A DNA stretch of 24,994 nucleotides from an uncultured Bacillus sp. (lineage in GTDB: Bacteria > Bacillota > Bacilli > Bacillales > Cytobacillaceae): contig CALCRD010000264.1 in the NCBI GenBank assembly GCA_937894355.1, forward strand, positions 1 to 24,994, given 5' to 3'. How positions within the stretch are numbered: the first letter of the stretch is position 1; the number at the start of each line of letters is the position of its first letter. Below are positions 16,163 to 23,339 of this stretch, one piece after another. The notes beneath the pieces are model-generated. The model was given only the letters and a program-made list of their open reading frames with translations. It made no database searches and had not been told where the DNA came from. The position numbers and the translations under genes were made by a program.

Positions 16163-16216
16163 ATATTACTGTAATCGATTTAATAAATCAATCATTATCA
16201 ATCACTATCAGTCAAA
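16163..16216 (-). promoter_or_regulatory. fru operon promoter with tandem 10-bp operator repeats
   Basis: Minus-strand TTGATT (16186-16191), a 17-base spacer and TAATAT (16163-16168) form a sigma-A-like promoter about 25 bases from the fruR start. Overlapping and upstream of the -35 are three head-to-tail 10-base units on the plus strand: ATCAATCATT, ATCAATCACT and ATCAGTCAAA (16187-16216). A 10-base period places them on one face of the helix, a plausible FruR operator. Confidence 0.55.
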
Positions 16217-16341
16217 AACATTCAAATAACTACAATGAAAATTCACTATTTCCACTTAAATCTTTCATTTTCTTTCACTTATCTTCCTTTCTATGAATCA
16301 TTCAAACCCCTTGCAAATGAGCATGACTGATTCCAAGACGC

Positions 16342-16380
16342 AAAAAAACCCCGCAGGATTGAACATCCCACGGGGTTTTA
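16342..16380 (-). terminator. Terminator after korB
   Basis: On the minus strand AAAACCCCG and GGAU arms pair with AUCC and CGGGGUUUU around a short loop, followed by seven U residues. It begins 12 bases past the korB stop. Confidence 0.9.
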
Positions 16381-16391
16381 CTATTATCTTA

Positions 16392-17258
16392 TTAAATGAA
16401 CTCTTCTGAAAGTTTATCGAAGTATGCTTGATCTAAGCCAAGATCAGCTTGAGTAAGTGGTTTTTCTGAATAACCACTAATCAATTCTTGATAAGATTTT
16501 CTTTCAGTATTTTGGTAGATTAATCCTGTTACTAAACCATCACGTTCCATCAATGTTTGCATAGCCATTGAACGGTTAGAAGGATCATAACCTTCGATAT
16601 CACTTAATTTAGTTAAGTTTTCTTTAAACCAATCATAAGTGTTAACTTTATTATAAGTAACACAAGGACTGAATACGTTAATTAATGAGAAGCCTTCATG
16701 CTTAATTCCAGCTTCAATTAAATTAGTTAAATCTTTAAGATCAGTTGAGAAACTTTGGGCAACGAAAGTAGCGCCAACAGTAAGAGCTAATTCCATTGAA
16801 GAAAGTGGTTGCTCAACAGAGCCCATAGGTGTTGATTTTGTTTTAAATCCTGCATCAGAACGTGGTGATGTTTGTCCTTTTGTTAAACCATAAATATGGT
16901 TATCCATTACGATATAAGTAACGTTGATGTTACGACGGATTGCATGTACTGTGTGACCTGTACCGATAGCGAATCCATCACCATCTCCACCAGCTGCGAT
17001 AACAGTTAAATCACGGTTAGCCATTTTCACACCTTGAGCAATTGGTAAAGCCCGTCCATGAATGCTATGGAAGCCATATGAGTTAATGTATCCAGAGATA
17101 CGACCCGAACAACCAATTCCAGAAATTAGTGCTAAATTTTGCGGCTCTAAACCAACGTTAGCAGCTGCACGTTGAATTGCAGCTTGTACTGAAAAGTCTC
17201 CACAGCCTGGGCACCAGTTTGGTTTCACATCATTACGAAAGTCTTTAAATGTGGCCAT
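16392..17258 (-). CDS. korB: 2-oxoacid:ferredoxin oxidoreductase, beta subunit
   Basis: This is the thiamine-diphosphate and iron-sulfur subunit of an enzyme that oxidatively decarboxylates a 2-oxoacid (probably 2-oxoglutarate) to the acyl-CoA while reducing ferredoxin. The 288-residue chain has four cysteines placed as cluster ligands: C16 and C19 (WCPGCGDF), C50 (GIGCSGR) and C199 (FSPCVTYN). The ThDP motif runs from GGDGDG (90-95) to MDNHIYG (118-124). The ATG at 17258 has AAGGAG upstream and lies one base past the korA stop; longer frame-open versions run into korA. Substrate cannot be read from sequence; pyruvate or branched-chain 2-oxoacids remain possible. Confidence 0.93.
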   Translation of the reverse strand: MATFKDFRNDVKPNWCPGCGDFSVQAAIQRAAANVGLEPQNLALISGIGCSGRISGYINSYGFHSIHGRALPIAQGVKMANRDLTVIAAGGDGDGFAIGTGHTVHAIRRNINVTYIVMDNHIYGLTKGQTSPRSDAGFKTKSTPMGSVEQPLSSMELALTVGATFVAQSFSTDLKDLTNLIEAGIKHEGFSLINVFSPCVTYNKVNTYDWFKENLTKLSDIEGYDPSNRSMAMQTLMERDGLVTGLIYQNTERKSYQELISGYSEKPLTQADLGLDQAYFDKLSEEFI

Positions 17259-17259
17259 T

Positions 17260-18990
17260 TTAGAACAACTCCTTGCATTTTGAATAAACTTCATGCGGCA
17301 AGAACGGATTTCCGTCATACTTTTTAATATTAACCAATTTATCAGCACAAGGCACATTCATTTTAATGATGTTAGCCAACTGGCCTGTCGCATTATTTTC
17401 TACAACTGCAATTTTCTTTGCAGAATTAAGTAATGGTAACATTTCGTTTGTAGGGAATGGATAGATTAAACGCATGTGAGCATGGTTAACTTTTACTCCA
17501 TCTTTTTCTAAACGAATGATTGCTTCTTCAATAGCACCTCTAGTGGAATTAAAACCAACAATTAACAAATCAGCTTCCTCGTGTGGAGCATTTTTGTAAA
17601 CTGGTGTTTTAAATTTAATGTTTTCGATTTTTCTAAAACGCTTATCCATTTGAGCAATACGGTTCACTGAAGACTCAGAAGGTTTTCCTGTTTCTGCATG
17701 TTCAACACCAGTAACATGGTGAATACCATTCTTTTGTCCAGGGATTGTGCGTGGTGAAACGCCATCTTCAGTCACTTCATAACGCTTGAAATAGCCATTA
17801 ACTTCAGGAAGTTCTTCTTGAACTAATTTTCCACGACGAATTTCTACTTTATCTAATTCTAGTGGTTCAACTGTTTGTTTACCTAATGATAATTGTAAGT
17901 CTGATAGAATGATAACTGGACATTGGTATTCTTCTGCTAAGTTGAAAGCTTCAGCTGTATCATAGAATGCTTCTTGAACAGTACTTGGAGCCATTACAAT
18001 CTTAGGAATTTCACCATGTGTTCCGTAAATCATTGCCATTAAATCAGATTGTTCTTGTTTTGTTGGTAGACCAGTAGATGGGCCACCACGTTGTGTGTCA
18101 ACGATTACAATTGGAGTTTCAGTAATACCTGCAAGTCCAATTGCTTCCATTTTCAAGGAAAGCCCTGGTCCTGAAGATGCTGTAATAGTACGAACACCAG
18201 CGTAGTTAGCACCGATTGCCATTGTTGCAGCAGCGATTTCATCTTCAGTTTGGATAACTGCTCCGCCTAATGCTGGTAACTTTTTAATTAAATATTCCAT
18301 TATTTCTGAAGCTGGTGTGATTGGGTATGCTGCCATGAAACGGCAACCTCCGGCAACTGCTCCCATAGCGATTGCATCATTACCAATCATGAATAAACGT
18401 TTCTTGCCATCAGCTTTTTCAAGCACCATTGGTTCAACGTCGTCACCAAGCTTTTCTTTCATATATTCAAAGCCAGCGCGAATTGCTTCCATATTCTTAG
18501 CAACAACCTGTTGACCCTTTTTACCAAAAATTTCATTTACTACTTCTTCAAATACGTGAATATCTAAATCTAATACTGCACTTGTTGCACCGATGGCAAC
18601 CATGTTTTTCATTAAAGAAGTTCCAAGCTCGGTAGCCATATCAGTAAATGGAACCGAATACAACGCCGCATTTGTATCATCTGGACGTTTTGGATTAAAC
18701 CTTTCATCTGCCATGATAATACCATTATCATGAAGCTCTTTATAGTTTAGATCGATTGTTTCTTGGTCAAAAGCAACCAAGATGTCAAGATCATCTGAAA
18801 TGGAACGTACTTCGTTCGTACTTACGCGGATTTTATTATTTGTATGACCGCCTTTAATACGAGATGAAAAGTGACGATAACCATACAAGTAATAGCCTAA
18901 ACGATTTAATGCTATGGAAAATATTTCCCCTGTGCTTTCGATACCTTCCCCTTGCTGGCCGCCAACTTTCCATGAAAGCTGATTAATCAT
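17260..18990 (-). CDS. korA: 2-oxoacid:ferredoxin oxidoreductase, fused gamma-alpha subunit
   Basis: This is the partner of KorB. At 576 residues it fuses a gamma domain and an alpha domain in one chain. The N-terminal gamma domain (about 1-190) opens with WKVGGQQGEGIESTGEIF and has SSRIKGGHTNN. The alpha domain starts near 200 and shows GNDAIAMGAVAGGCRF, the YPITPASE motif (222-229) and the QTEDE segment near 248. The C-terminal part holds LLIVGFNSTRGAIEEA and ends in a Rossmann-like segment. There is no ferredoxin-type cysteine cluster, so electrons go to a separate ferredoxin. The ATG has an AAAGGGGTG site. It is first in a two-gene operon. The long upstream gap carries a cre-like site and other dyads. 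Confidence 0.93.
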   Translation of the reverse strand: MINQLSWKVGGQQGEGIESTGEIFSIALNRLGYYLYGYRHFSSRIKGGHTNNKIRVSTNEVRSISDDLDILVAFDQETIDLNYKELHDNGIIMADERFNPKRPDDTNAALYSVPFTDMATELGTSLMKNMVAIGATSAVLDLDIHVFEEVVNEIFGKKGQQVVAKNMEAIRAGFEYMKEKLGDDVEPMVLEKADGKKRLFMIGNDAIAMGAVAGGCRFMAAYPITPASEIMEYLIKKLPALGGAVIQTEDEIAAATMAIGANYAGVRTITASSGPGLSLKMEAIGLAGITETPIVIVDTQRGGPSTGLPTKQEQSDLMAMIYGTHGEIPKIVMAPSTVQEAFYDTAEAFNLAEEYQCPVIILSDLQLSLGKQTVEPLELDKVEIRRGKLVQEELPEVNGYFKRYEVTEDGVSPRTIPGQKNGIHHVTGVEHAETGKPSESSVNRIAQMDKRFRKIENIKFKTPVYKNAPHEEADLLIVGFNSTRGAIEEAIIRLEKDGVKVNHAHMRLIYPFPTNEMLPLLNSAKKIAVVENNATGQLANIIKMNVPCADKLVNIKKYDGNPFLPHEVYSKCKELF

Positions 18991-19547
18991 TTCTTACACC
19001 CCTTTGGATACGTTAAGAAAAATTGTGAAACATATATTTTTTTTGATAGCACCATTCTGTGTAATTCACCAGAATTTTTCATAATTTGCTAGAATTCCGA
19101 ATAAATTATTTTATTAGTAAGGTACTAAACGATTTCAATTCTAGACCCTTCAGAAAAAAAATGCAAGCGTTTGAGACTAAAATTTGACGAAAATGTGAAT
19201 ATTTTTTTGTTAGCAAATAAAACATTAAAAAGATTCAGCCTACTACTTTGGTATTCTTACTACAAAACACGTAAAAACCCTTAATTAATCGCGTTTTTCT
19301 TATAATCAAAAAAAGTTACCATCGCATTAACTTGGCTGTAAAATCTCACCTAAGTATATTGTAAAATAATGATTATTTGAGATATGTTTTGATTTTCCCT
19401 TCTCATTAATCTCATAATGAGATAATTTGTCTGCAAACTAGATTTAGTAAAGTTACACGAAAGAGGCGTATATTTCTTAATATTTACTTCCTAAAATTCG
19501 CCAATAGGTAAATTTTATCATCTTGCTAATTTTTTGTTTTTTAAATG
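18991..19547. other. korA upstream gap with dyads and possible control sites
   Basis: No gene is visible in this AT-rich stretch. It holds ATGCAAGCGTTTGAG at 19161-19175, a cre-like sequence with two mismatches to the loose CcpA consensus. A minus-strand TTGAAA followed by TAATAA after 16 bases (about 19107-19134) is a weak promoter candidate for korA. The perfect palindrome AAATAAT-G-ATTATTT lies at 19364-19378, sharing the ATAATNATTAT core of Fur and PerR boxes. The perfect dyad ATCTCAT-A-ATGAGAT lies at 19409-19423. ATCTCA at 19343-19348 and TGAGAT at 19378-19383 flank the palindrome. The regulators are not identified. Confidence 0.4.
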
Positions 19548-19588
19548 CAAAAAGAACCTGCTGCAATCAATGCAAACAGGCCCTTTTT
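19548..19588 (-). terminator. Terminator after spoVS (probably bidirectional)
   Basis: AAAAAGAACCTG pairs with CAGGCCCTTTTT, with G-U pairs on the minus strand, around a 16-base loop. U tracts follow on both strands. It lies about 95 bases past the spoVS stop. Confidence 0.75.
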
Positions 19589-19681
19589 GAATTGTTCTGA
19601 ATATAGAACAAACAAATTTCGTTATCCATCCTAAATTGATAAAGGTAAAAAACGGAAACATTACTTTAGAAGCTAGCTTTT

Positions 19682-19942
19682 CTACCGAGGTTCCACGATT
19701 AGCTTAATCGCTGTCCGTTCTTCACCATCAATTTTAATATCCGTAAATGCCGGGACGCAAATTAGATCGACTCCACTAGGAGCAACAAAACCTCTTGCGA
19801 TGGCAACCGCCTTTACGGCTTGATTCAGTGCCCCTGCGCCAATTGCTTGAATTTCCGCAGTCCCTCTTTCTCTAAGAACACCCGCAAGCGCACCCGCTAC
19901 TGAATTAGGATTAGATTTTGCTGAAACTTTTAATATATCCAT
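19682..19942 (-). CDS. spoVS: Stage V sporulation protein S
   Basis: SpoVS is an 86-residue Alba-like small protein that in B. subtilis affects septation and is needed for proper coat and heat-resistance development. The sequence is almost the family consensus throughout: MDILKVSAKSNPNSVAGALAG, then AIGAGALNQAVKAVAIARGF and the closing IKLIVEPR. I chose the ATG at 19942 because AAGGAGG lies upstream and the family starts ME/DILKVSAKS; a nine-codon extension encodes the ribosome site. A sigma-H-type promoter lies upstream, fitting early sporulation expression. It is a single-gene unit between ymdB and korA. Confidence 0.96.
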   Translation of the reverse strand: MDILKVSAKSNPNSVAGALAGVLRERGTAEIQAIGAGALNQAVKAVAIARGFVAPSGVDLICVPAFTDIKIDGEERTAIKLIVEPR

Positions 19943-20023
19943 TCCTGGCTCCTCCTTCAAAAATTCCAATCCTGATTGTTCAATGTCATGAACAACTCAG
20001 GTAGAAATCATTCCATTGCTACT

Positions 20024-20052
20024 ATATTCAGGAACTATGTGACTTATTCCGG
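20024..20052 (-). promoter_or_regulatory. Candidate sigma-H promoter of spoVS
   Basis: Minus-strand CCGGAATAA (20044-20052) and CCTGAATAT (20024-20032) are separated by 11 bases. They match the sigma-H consensus RNAGGAWWW and RNNGAATWW at nearly all key positions (CGGA replaces AGGA, and the first purine of the -10 is missing). It is about 80 bases from the spoVS start. B. subtilis spoVS is sigma-H controlled, which supports the call. Confidence 0.6.
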
Positions 20053-20196
20053 CTTGGACCTAATTATTAAAAACAATCATTACAGCAAAACAAACCTTTG
20101 CTTGGACATATTCCATCCCTAAAATCTAAATTCTCAGCCAATAAAACGGTATTAGTTGTACCCAACAATGGTGTTGACTTTAATCATGTGACGAAC

Positions 20197-20248
20197 AAAA
20201 ACCGTTTCCTTGAGGGAAGGGGGAATTCCTTCCTGAAGGGAACGGTTA
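20197..20248 (-). terminator. Long-stem terminator after ymdB
   Basis: AACCGTTTCCTT pairs with AAGGGAACGGTT (one G-T pair), with an inner GGAAGG/CCTTCC stem. On the minus strand it runs into UUUUUGUU. It lies about 95 bases past the ymdB stop. Bases 20053-20196 show no feature I can support. Confidence 0.8.
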
Positions 20249-20342
20249 GACTTTTGACTAATAGGGTTAATGGAGCAAGACACTATCTTTAATTATTTTT
20301 GCAGATTAACTGATTAAAAGCCACATTGATGGAAGTTTCACT

Positions 20343-21140
20343 TTATGAAAAAAACGGATGGTCATCACTAATTAATATTCGATTGATTTTTTTAGCAATA
20401 CCGGTTTTCTTGTCCACTTCAATGATTGTCGCACTAAGTTGGGATCTCCCGGCTTTGGGCACCTCAAATCGAACTGGAAGGCTCGTCATGAATCGTTTCA
20501 ACACAGCTTCTTTCTCTACGCCTAGAATCCCATCATAAGGCCCTGTCATCCCTACATCGGAAATATAAGCGGTCCCAGAAGGGAGTATTCTTTCATCAGC
20601 TGTTTGAACATGGGTATGGGTTCCCACAACGGCACTTACTCTGCCATCAAGATACCAACCCATCGCTTGTTTCTCACTGGTAGCCTCGGCGTGGAAATCG
20701 ACGAATATGATTGGCGTCCGCTGACGTGCTTCAGCGATTAATTCGTCCGCCTTTTTAAATGGGCAATCTATTACAGGCATAAATGTCCGACCTTGCAAAT
20801 TAATGACTGCCACTTCATCTTGATTGACCTTTAAATAGACAATCCCTGTTCCTGGAACTTCACTAGGGAAATTCGCTGGACGAACTAAGTATTTGGCTTT
20901 ATCGATAAATTCGAAAATTCCTCGGTTATCCCAAGTGTGATTGCCTAATGTTACCGCTTGGGCACCAATTTCCAGAAATCCTCGGTATATATCTTCCGTT
21001 ATTCCTTTTCCACCTGCTGCATTTTCACCATTAATAATCGTTACAGTGGGACGATATTTTTCCTTCAGCTTCGGGACATACTCATTAATCATGTCACGCC
21101 CCATTGAACCTACTACATCCCCAACAAACAAAATTCTCAT
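20343..21140 (-). CDS. ymdB: YmdB-family metallophosphoesterase
   Basis: YmdB is a calcineurin-like phosphoesterase; in B. subtilis it hydrolyses 2',3'-cyclic nucleotides and influences biofilm versus motility gene expression. The 265-residue chain has the two-metal motifs in order: GDVVG with D8, NGENAAGG with E39 and N40, GNHTWD (66-71), the DFHAEATSEK segment, and GTHTHVQTAD. I chose the ATG at 21140 because AAAGGAAAG lies upstream and the family begins MRILF.GDVVGS; the upstream frame-open segment of 36 codons is Cys-rich and unrelated. It follows rny, the conserved order, but has its own promoter candidate and terminator. Confidence 0.95.
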   Translation of the reverse strand: MRILFVGDVVGSMGRDMINEYVPKLKEKYRPTVTIINGENAAGGKGITEDIYRGFLEIGAQAVTLGNHTWDNRGIFEFIDKAKYLVRPANFPSEVPGTGIVYLKVNQDEVAVINLQGRTFMPVIDCPFKKADELIAEARQRTPIIFVDFHAEATSEKQAMGWYLDGRVSAVVGTHTHVQTADERILPSGTAYISDVGMTGPYDGILGVEKEAVLKRFMTSLPVRFEVPKAGRSQLSATIIEVDKKTGIAKKINRILISDDHPFFS

Positions 21141-21178
21141 TTCTCTTTCCTTTCTACTTACAAAATTATCTATTTTAC

Positions 21179-21206
21179 ATTTTAGCATACCAAAACAAAA
21201 GAACAA
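21179..21206 (-). promoter_or_regulatory. Candidate sigma-A promoter of ymdB
   Basis: Minus-strand TTGTTC, a 16-base spacer ending TGC, and TAAAAT form an extended -10 promoter about 40 bases from the ymdB start. Confidence 0.6.
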
Positions 21207-21333
21207 GGCATGTAACTCTCGGCAACAGACGCACAGACTCACTTCCAAGAAGACGGTTCTATGACCTTCTAGCCTATTAATTGAAAATTACCAGGCAAGG
21301 TTACTCTAGACTGGCAAAAAAACCGGACACACC

Positions 21334-21354
21334 CCTCTAGGGTCTTGCTAGAGG
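21334..21354. other. Perfect hairpin in the rny-ymdB gap
   Basis: CCTCTAG and CTAGAGG pair over 7 bp around GGTCTTG. On the minus strand a T7 run follows only after 10 further bases, so this is a poor terminator; it may be a backup to the one at the end of rny. Confidence 0.5.
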
Positions 21355-21384
21355 CACTTTTAGATATAGGTAGTGGTGGTTACC

Positions 21385-21422
21385 GAAAAAAATAAAGCGG
21401 TGCAAATGCACCGCTTTATTTT
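21385..21422 (-). terminator. Terminator overlapping the rny stop codon
   Basis: A 14-bp stem AATAAAGCGGTGCA/TGCACCGCTTTATT has a very short loop, and the minus strand continues into a long U tract. The TAA stop of rny (21416-21418) is inside the stem. Confidence 0.9.
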
Positions 21423-22975
21423 GCGTATTCTACAGCTCTCGTTTCTCGAATAACTGTAACTTTTATATGACCTGGATAATCCAGTTCTTCTTCAATTCTT
21501 TTTCTAATATCCCGAGCCAGTCGATGTGATTCCAAGTCATCAATTTGATCTGGTTTCACCATGATTCGAATTTCTCGACCTGCTTGAATCGCAAATGATT
21601 TTTCTACGCCATCAAATGACTCAGAAATTTCCTCGAGCTTTTCAAGTCGACGGATATAGTTTTCAAGTGTTTCACTTCGTGCACCTGGTCTTGCAGCAGA
21701 TAATGCATCCGCAGCAGCTACCAATACCGCAATAATTGATGTTGCTTCGGTATCACCATGATGAGAAGCAATACTATTGATAACAACTGGGTGCTCTTTG
21801 TATTTCGTTGCAAGCTCAACCCCAATTTCAACGTGGCTTCCTTCAACTTCATGGTCAATAGCCTTTCCAATATCATGCAGTAATCCGGCACGACGTGCTA
21901 ATGTTTCATCTTCACCAAGCTCAGCAGCTAAAAGACCTGATAACTGCGCAACTTCGATTGAATGTTTTAACACGTTTTGACCATAACTTGTCCGGAACTT
22001 CAATCGGCCAAGGATTTTTATAAGGTCAGGATGGAGCCCATGAACTCCCACTTCAAATGTAGTCTGTTCACCAATTTCACGGATATGCTCATCAACTTCA
22101 CGGCGAGCTTTATCCACCATTTCTTCGATACGTGCAGGATGTATACGTCCATCTTGTACAAGCTTATCTAGAGCTAAACGAGCTGTTTCTCGACGAATCG
22201 GATCAAACCCTGACAAAATAACCGCTTCAGGTGTATCATCAATAATTAAATCAATCCCTGTTAATGTTTCAAGTGTGCGGATATTACGTCCTTCGCGTCC
22301 GATAATTCGGCCTTTCATCTCATCATTTGGAAGGTTAACTACAGATACAGTAGTCTCTGCAACATGGTCTGCAGCACATCTTTGAATCGCTAATGACAAG
22401 ATATCTTTCGCCTTCTTGTCTGACTCTTCTTTGGCACGATACTCGCTTTCTTTAATCATAATCGCAGTATCGTGTGCTAATTCCTGCTCCATACGTTCCA
22501 AAATGATTGATTTCGCCTCTTCACGAGATAAGCTAGAGATGCGTTCCAATTCAACTTGTTGTAAACGTACCATCTCATCCACTTTGCTTTCCATCTCTTC
22601 AATATGCTGTTGTCTTTGGTTAAGGGAATCCTCTTTCCTTTCTAATTGGACTTCACGTTTGTCTAACGTTTCGTCCTTTCGATCAAGATTCTCTTCCTTT
22701 TGCAGTAAACGATTTTCTTGTTTTTGCAGTTCATTTCTTCGCTCGCGAACCTCACGTTCAGCTTCTGATCGAAGCTTGTGAATTTCATCCTTTGCTTCTA
22801 ACAGTGCTTCCTTCTTTAACGCTTCAGCTTCTCGCTTTGCATCTTCTAAAATCTGCTCTGCCGCATTTTTTGCGCCTGTGATTTTTGCTTCAGCAATGGA
22901 CTTACGAATAAAAAAGCCAACAACCGCACCGACGATTAGGCCAAGCAAACTGGAGATGATCGCAATTGGTTCCAT
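21416..22975 (-). CDS. rny: Ribonuclease Y
   Basis: RNase Y is the membrane-anchored endoribonuclease that starts much mRNA decay in Bacillus. The 519-residue chain has an N-terminal membrane helix (about 4-24), a long Glu/Lys/Arg-rich coiled coil (about 28-200), a KH RNA-binding domain with GRIIGREGRN (222-231), and an HD phosphohydrolase domain with the metal-binding HD at 367-368 (LLHDIGKAIDHE). I chose the ATG at 22975, 6 bases after a perfect GGAGGTGG site and matching the family start; a 12-codon extension encodes that site. YmcA/RicA in this window belongs to the complex that modulates it. It has its own strong promoter. Confidence 0.97.
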   Translation of the reverse strand: MEPIAIISSLLGLIVGAVVGFFIRKSIAEAKITGAKNAAEQILEDAKREAEALKKEALLEAKDEIHKLRSEAEREVRERRNELQKQENRLLQKEENLDRKDETLDKREVQLERKEDSLNQRQQHIEEMESKVDEMVRLQQVELERISSLSREEAKSIILERMEQELAHDTAIMIKESEYRAKEESDKKAKDILSLAIQRCAADHVAETTVSVVNLPNDEMKGRIIGREGRNIRTLETLTGIDLIIDDTPEAVILSGFDPIRRETARLALDKLVQDGRIHPARIEEMVDKARREVDEHIREIGEQTTFEVGVHGLHPDLIKILGRLKFRTSYGQNVLKHSIEVAQLSGLLAAELGEDETLARRAGLLHDIGKAIDHEVEGSHVEIGVELATKYKEHPVVINSIASHHGDTEATSIIAVLVAAADALSAARPGARSETLENYIRRLEKLEEISESFDGVEKSFAIQAGREIRIMVKPDQIDDLESHRLARDIRKRIEEELDYPGHIKVTVIRETRAVEYAK

Positions 22976-23088
22976 CGTTCCACCTCCTCTTGCTTTAATC
23001 ATATTTAACATTTCTTAACAGTAGGCATATACATTGGTTTCTCACGTCAATATACAGCACTTTAGTTTTTAACATTTCACATACTCAT

Positions 23089-23141
23089 AAAAATGTAAAA
23101 TATACATTTTTAATTGTAAAGCTGTGGAATTTTATTGTCAA
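23089..23141 (-). promoter_or_regulatory. Sigma-A promoter of rny with a dyad at the start point
   Basis: Minus-strand TTGACA (23136-23141), a 17-base spacer and TACAAT (23113-23118) give a near-consensus promoter. Immediately downstream, AAAAATGTA and TACATTTTT (23089-23097 and 23103-23111) form a perfect 9-bp dyad that spans the expected +1 near 23106. The leader would be about 130 bases. Confidence 0.8.
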
Positions 23142-23289
23142 GGGTTTGTCCTTTCAACTGGCAGTTATCCCCATTTTTCAAGCTTTTTTTGCAGATTTCC
23201 GGGATAATTGTTCACAAATCCTAGAAAAACGGAAAATCTTGTTTTAATGATTTACTGCCGCAGCTAGACATCCATCTTATAAAATGTGT

Positions 23290-23323
23290 AAAAAGAGCAG
23301 CAAAGCTTTCGGCTTTGCTGCTC
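23290..23323 (-). terminator. Terminator after recA
   Basis: A perfect 12-bp stem GAGCAGCAAAGC/GCTTTGCTGCTC surrounds a 5-base loop, followed on the minus strand by UUUUU. Bases 23142-23289 between it and the rny promoter show no feature. Confidence 0.93.
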
Positions 23324-23339
23324 AAATTCTCAATCAATC

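Noticed and set aside
15694..16296. 200-residue plus-strand open frame opposite fruR
   Set aside because: It is antisense to a well-supported regulator, has no ribosome site, and resembles no protein I know.
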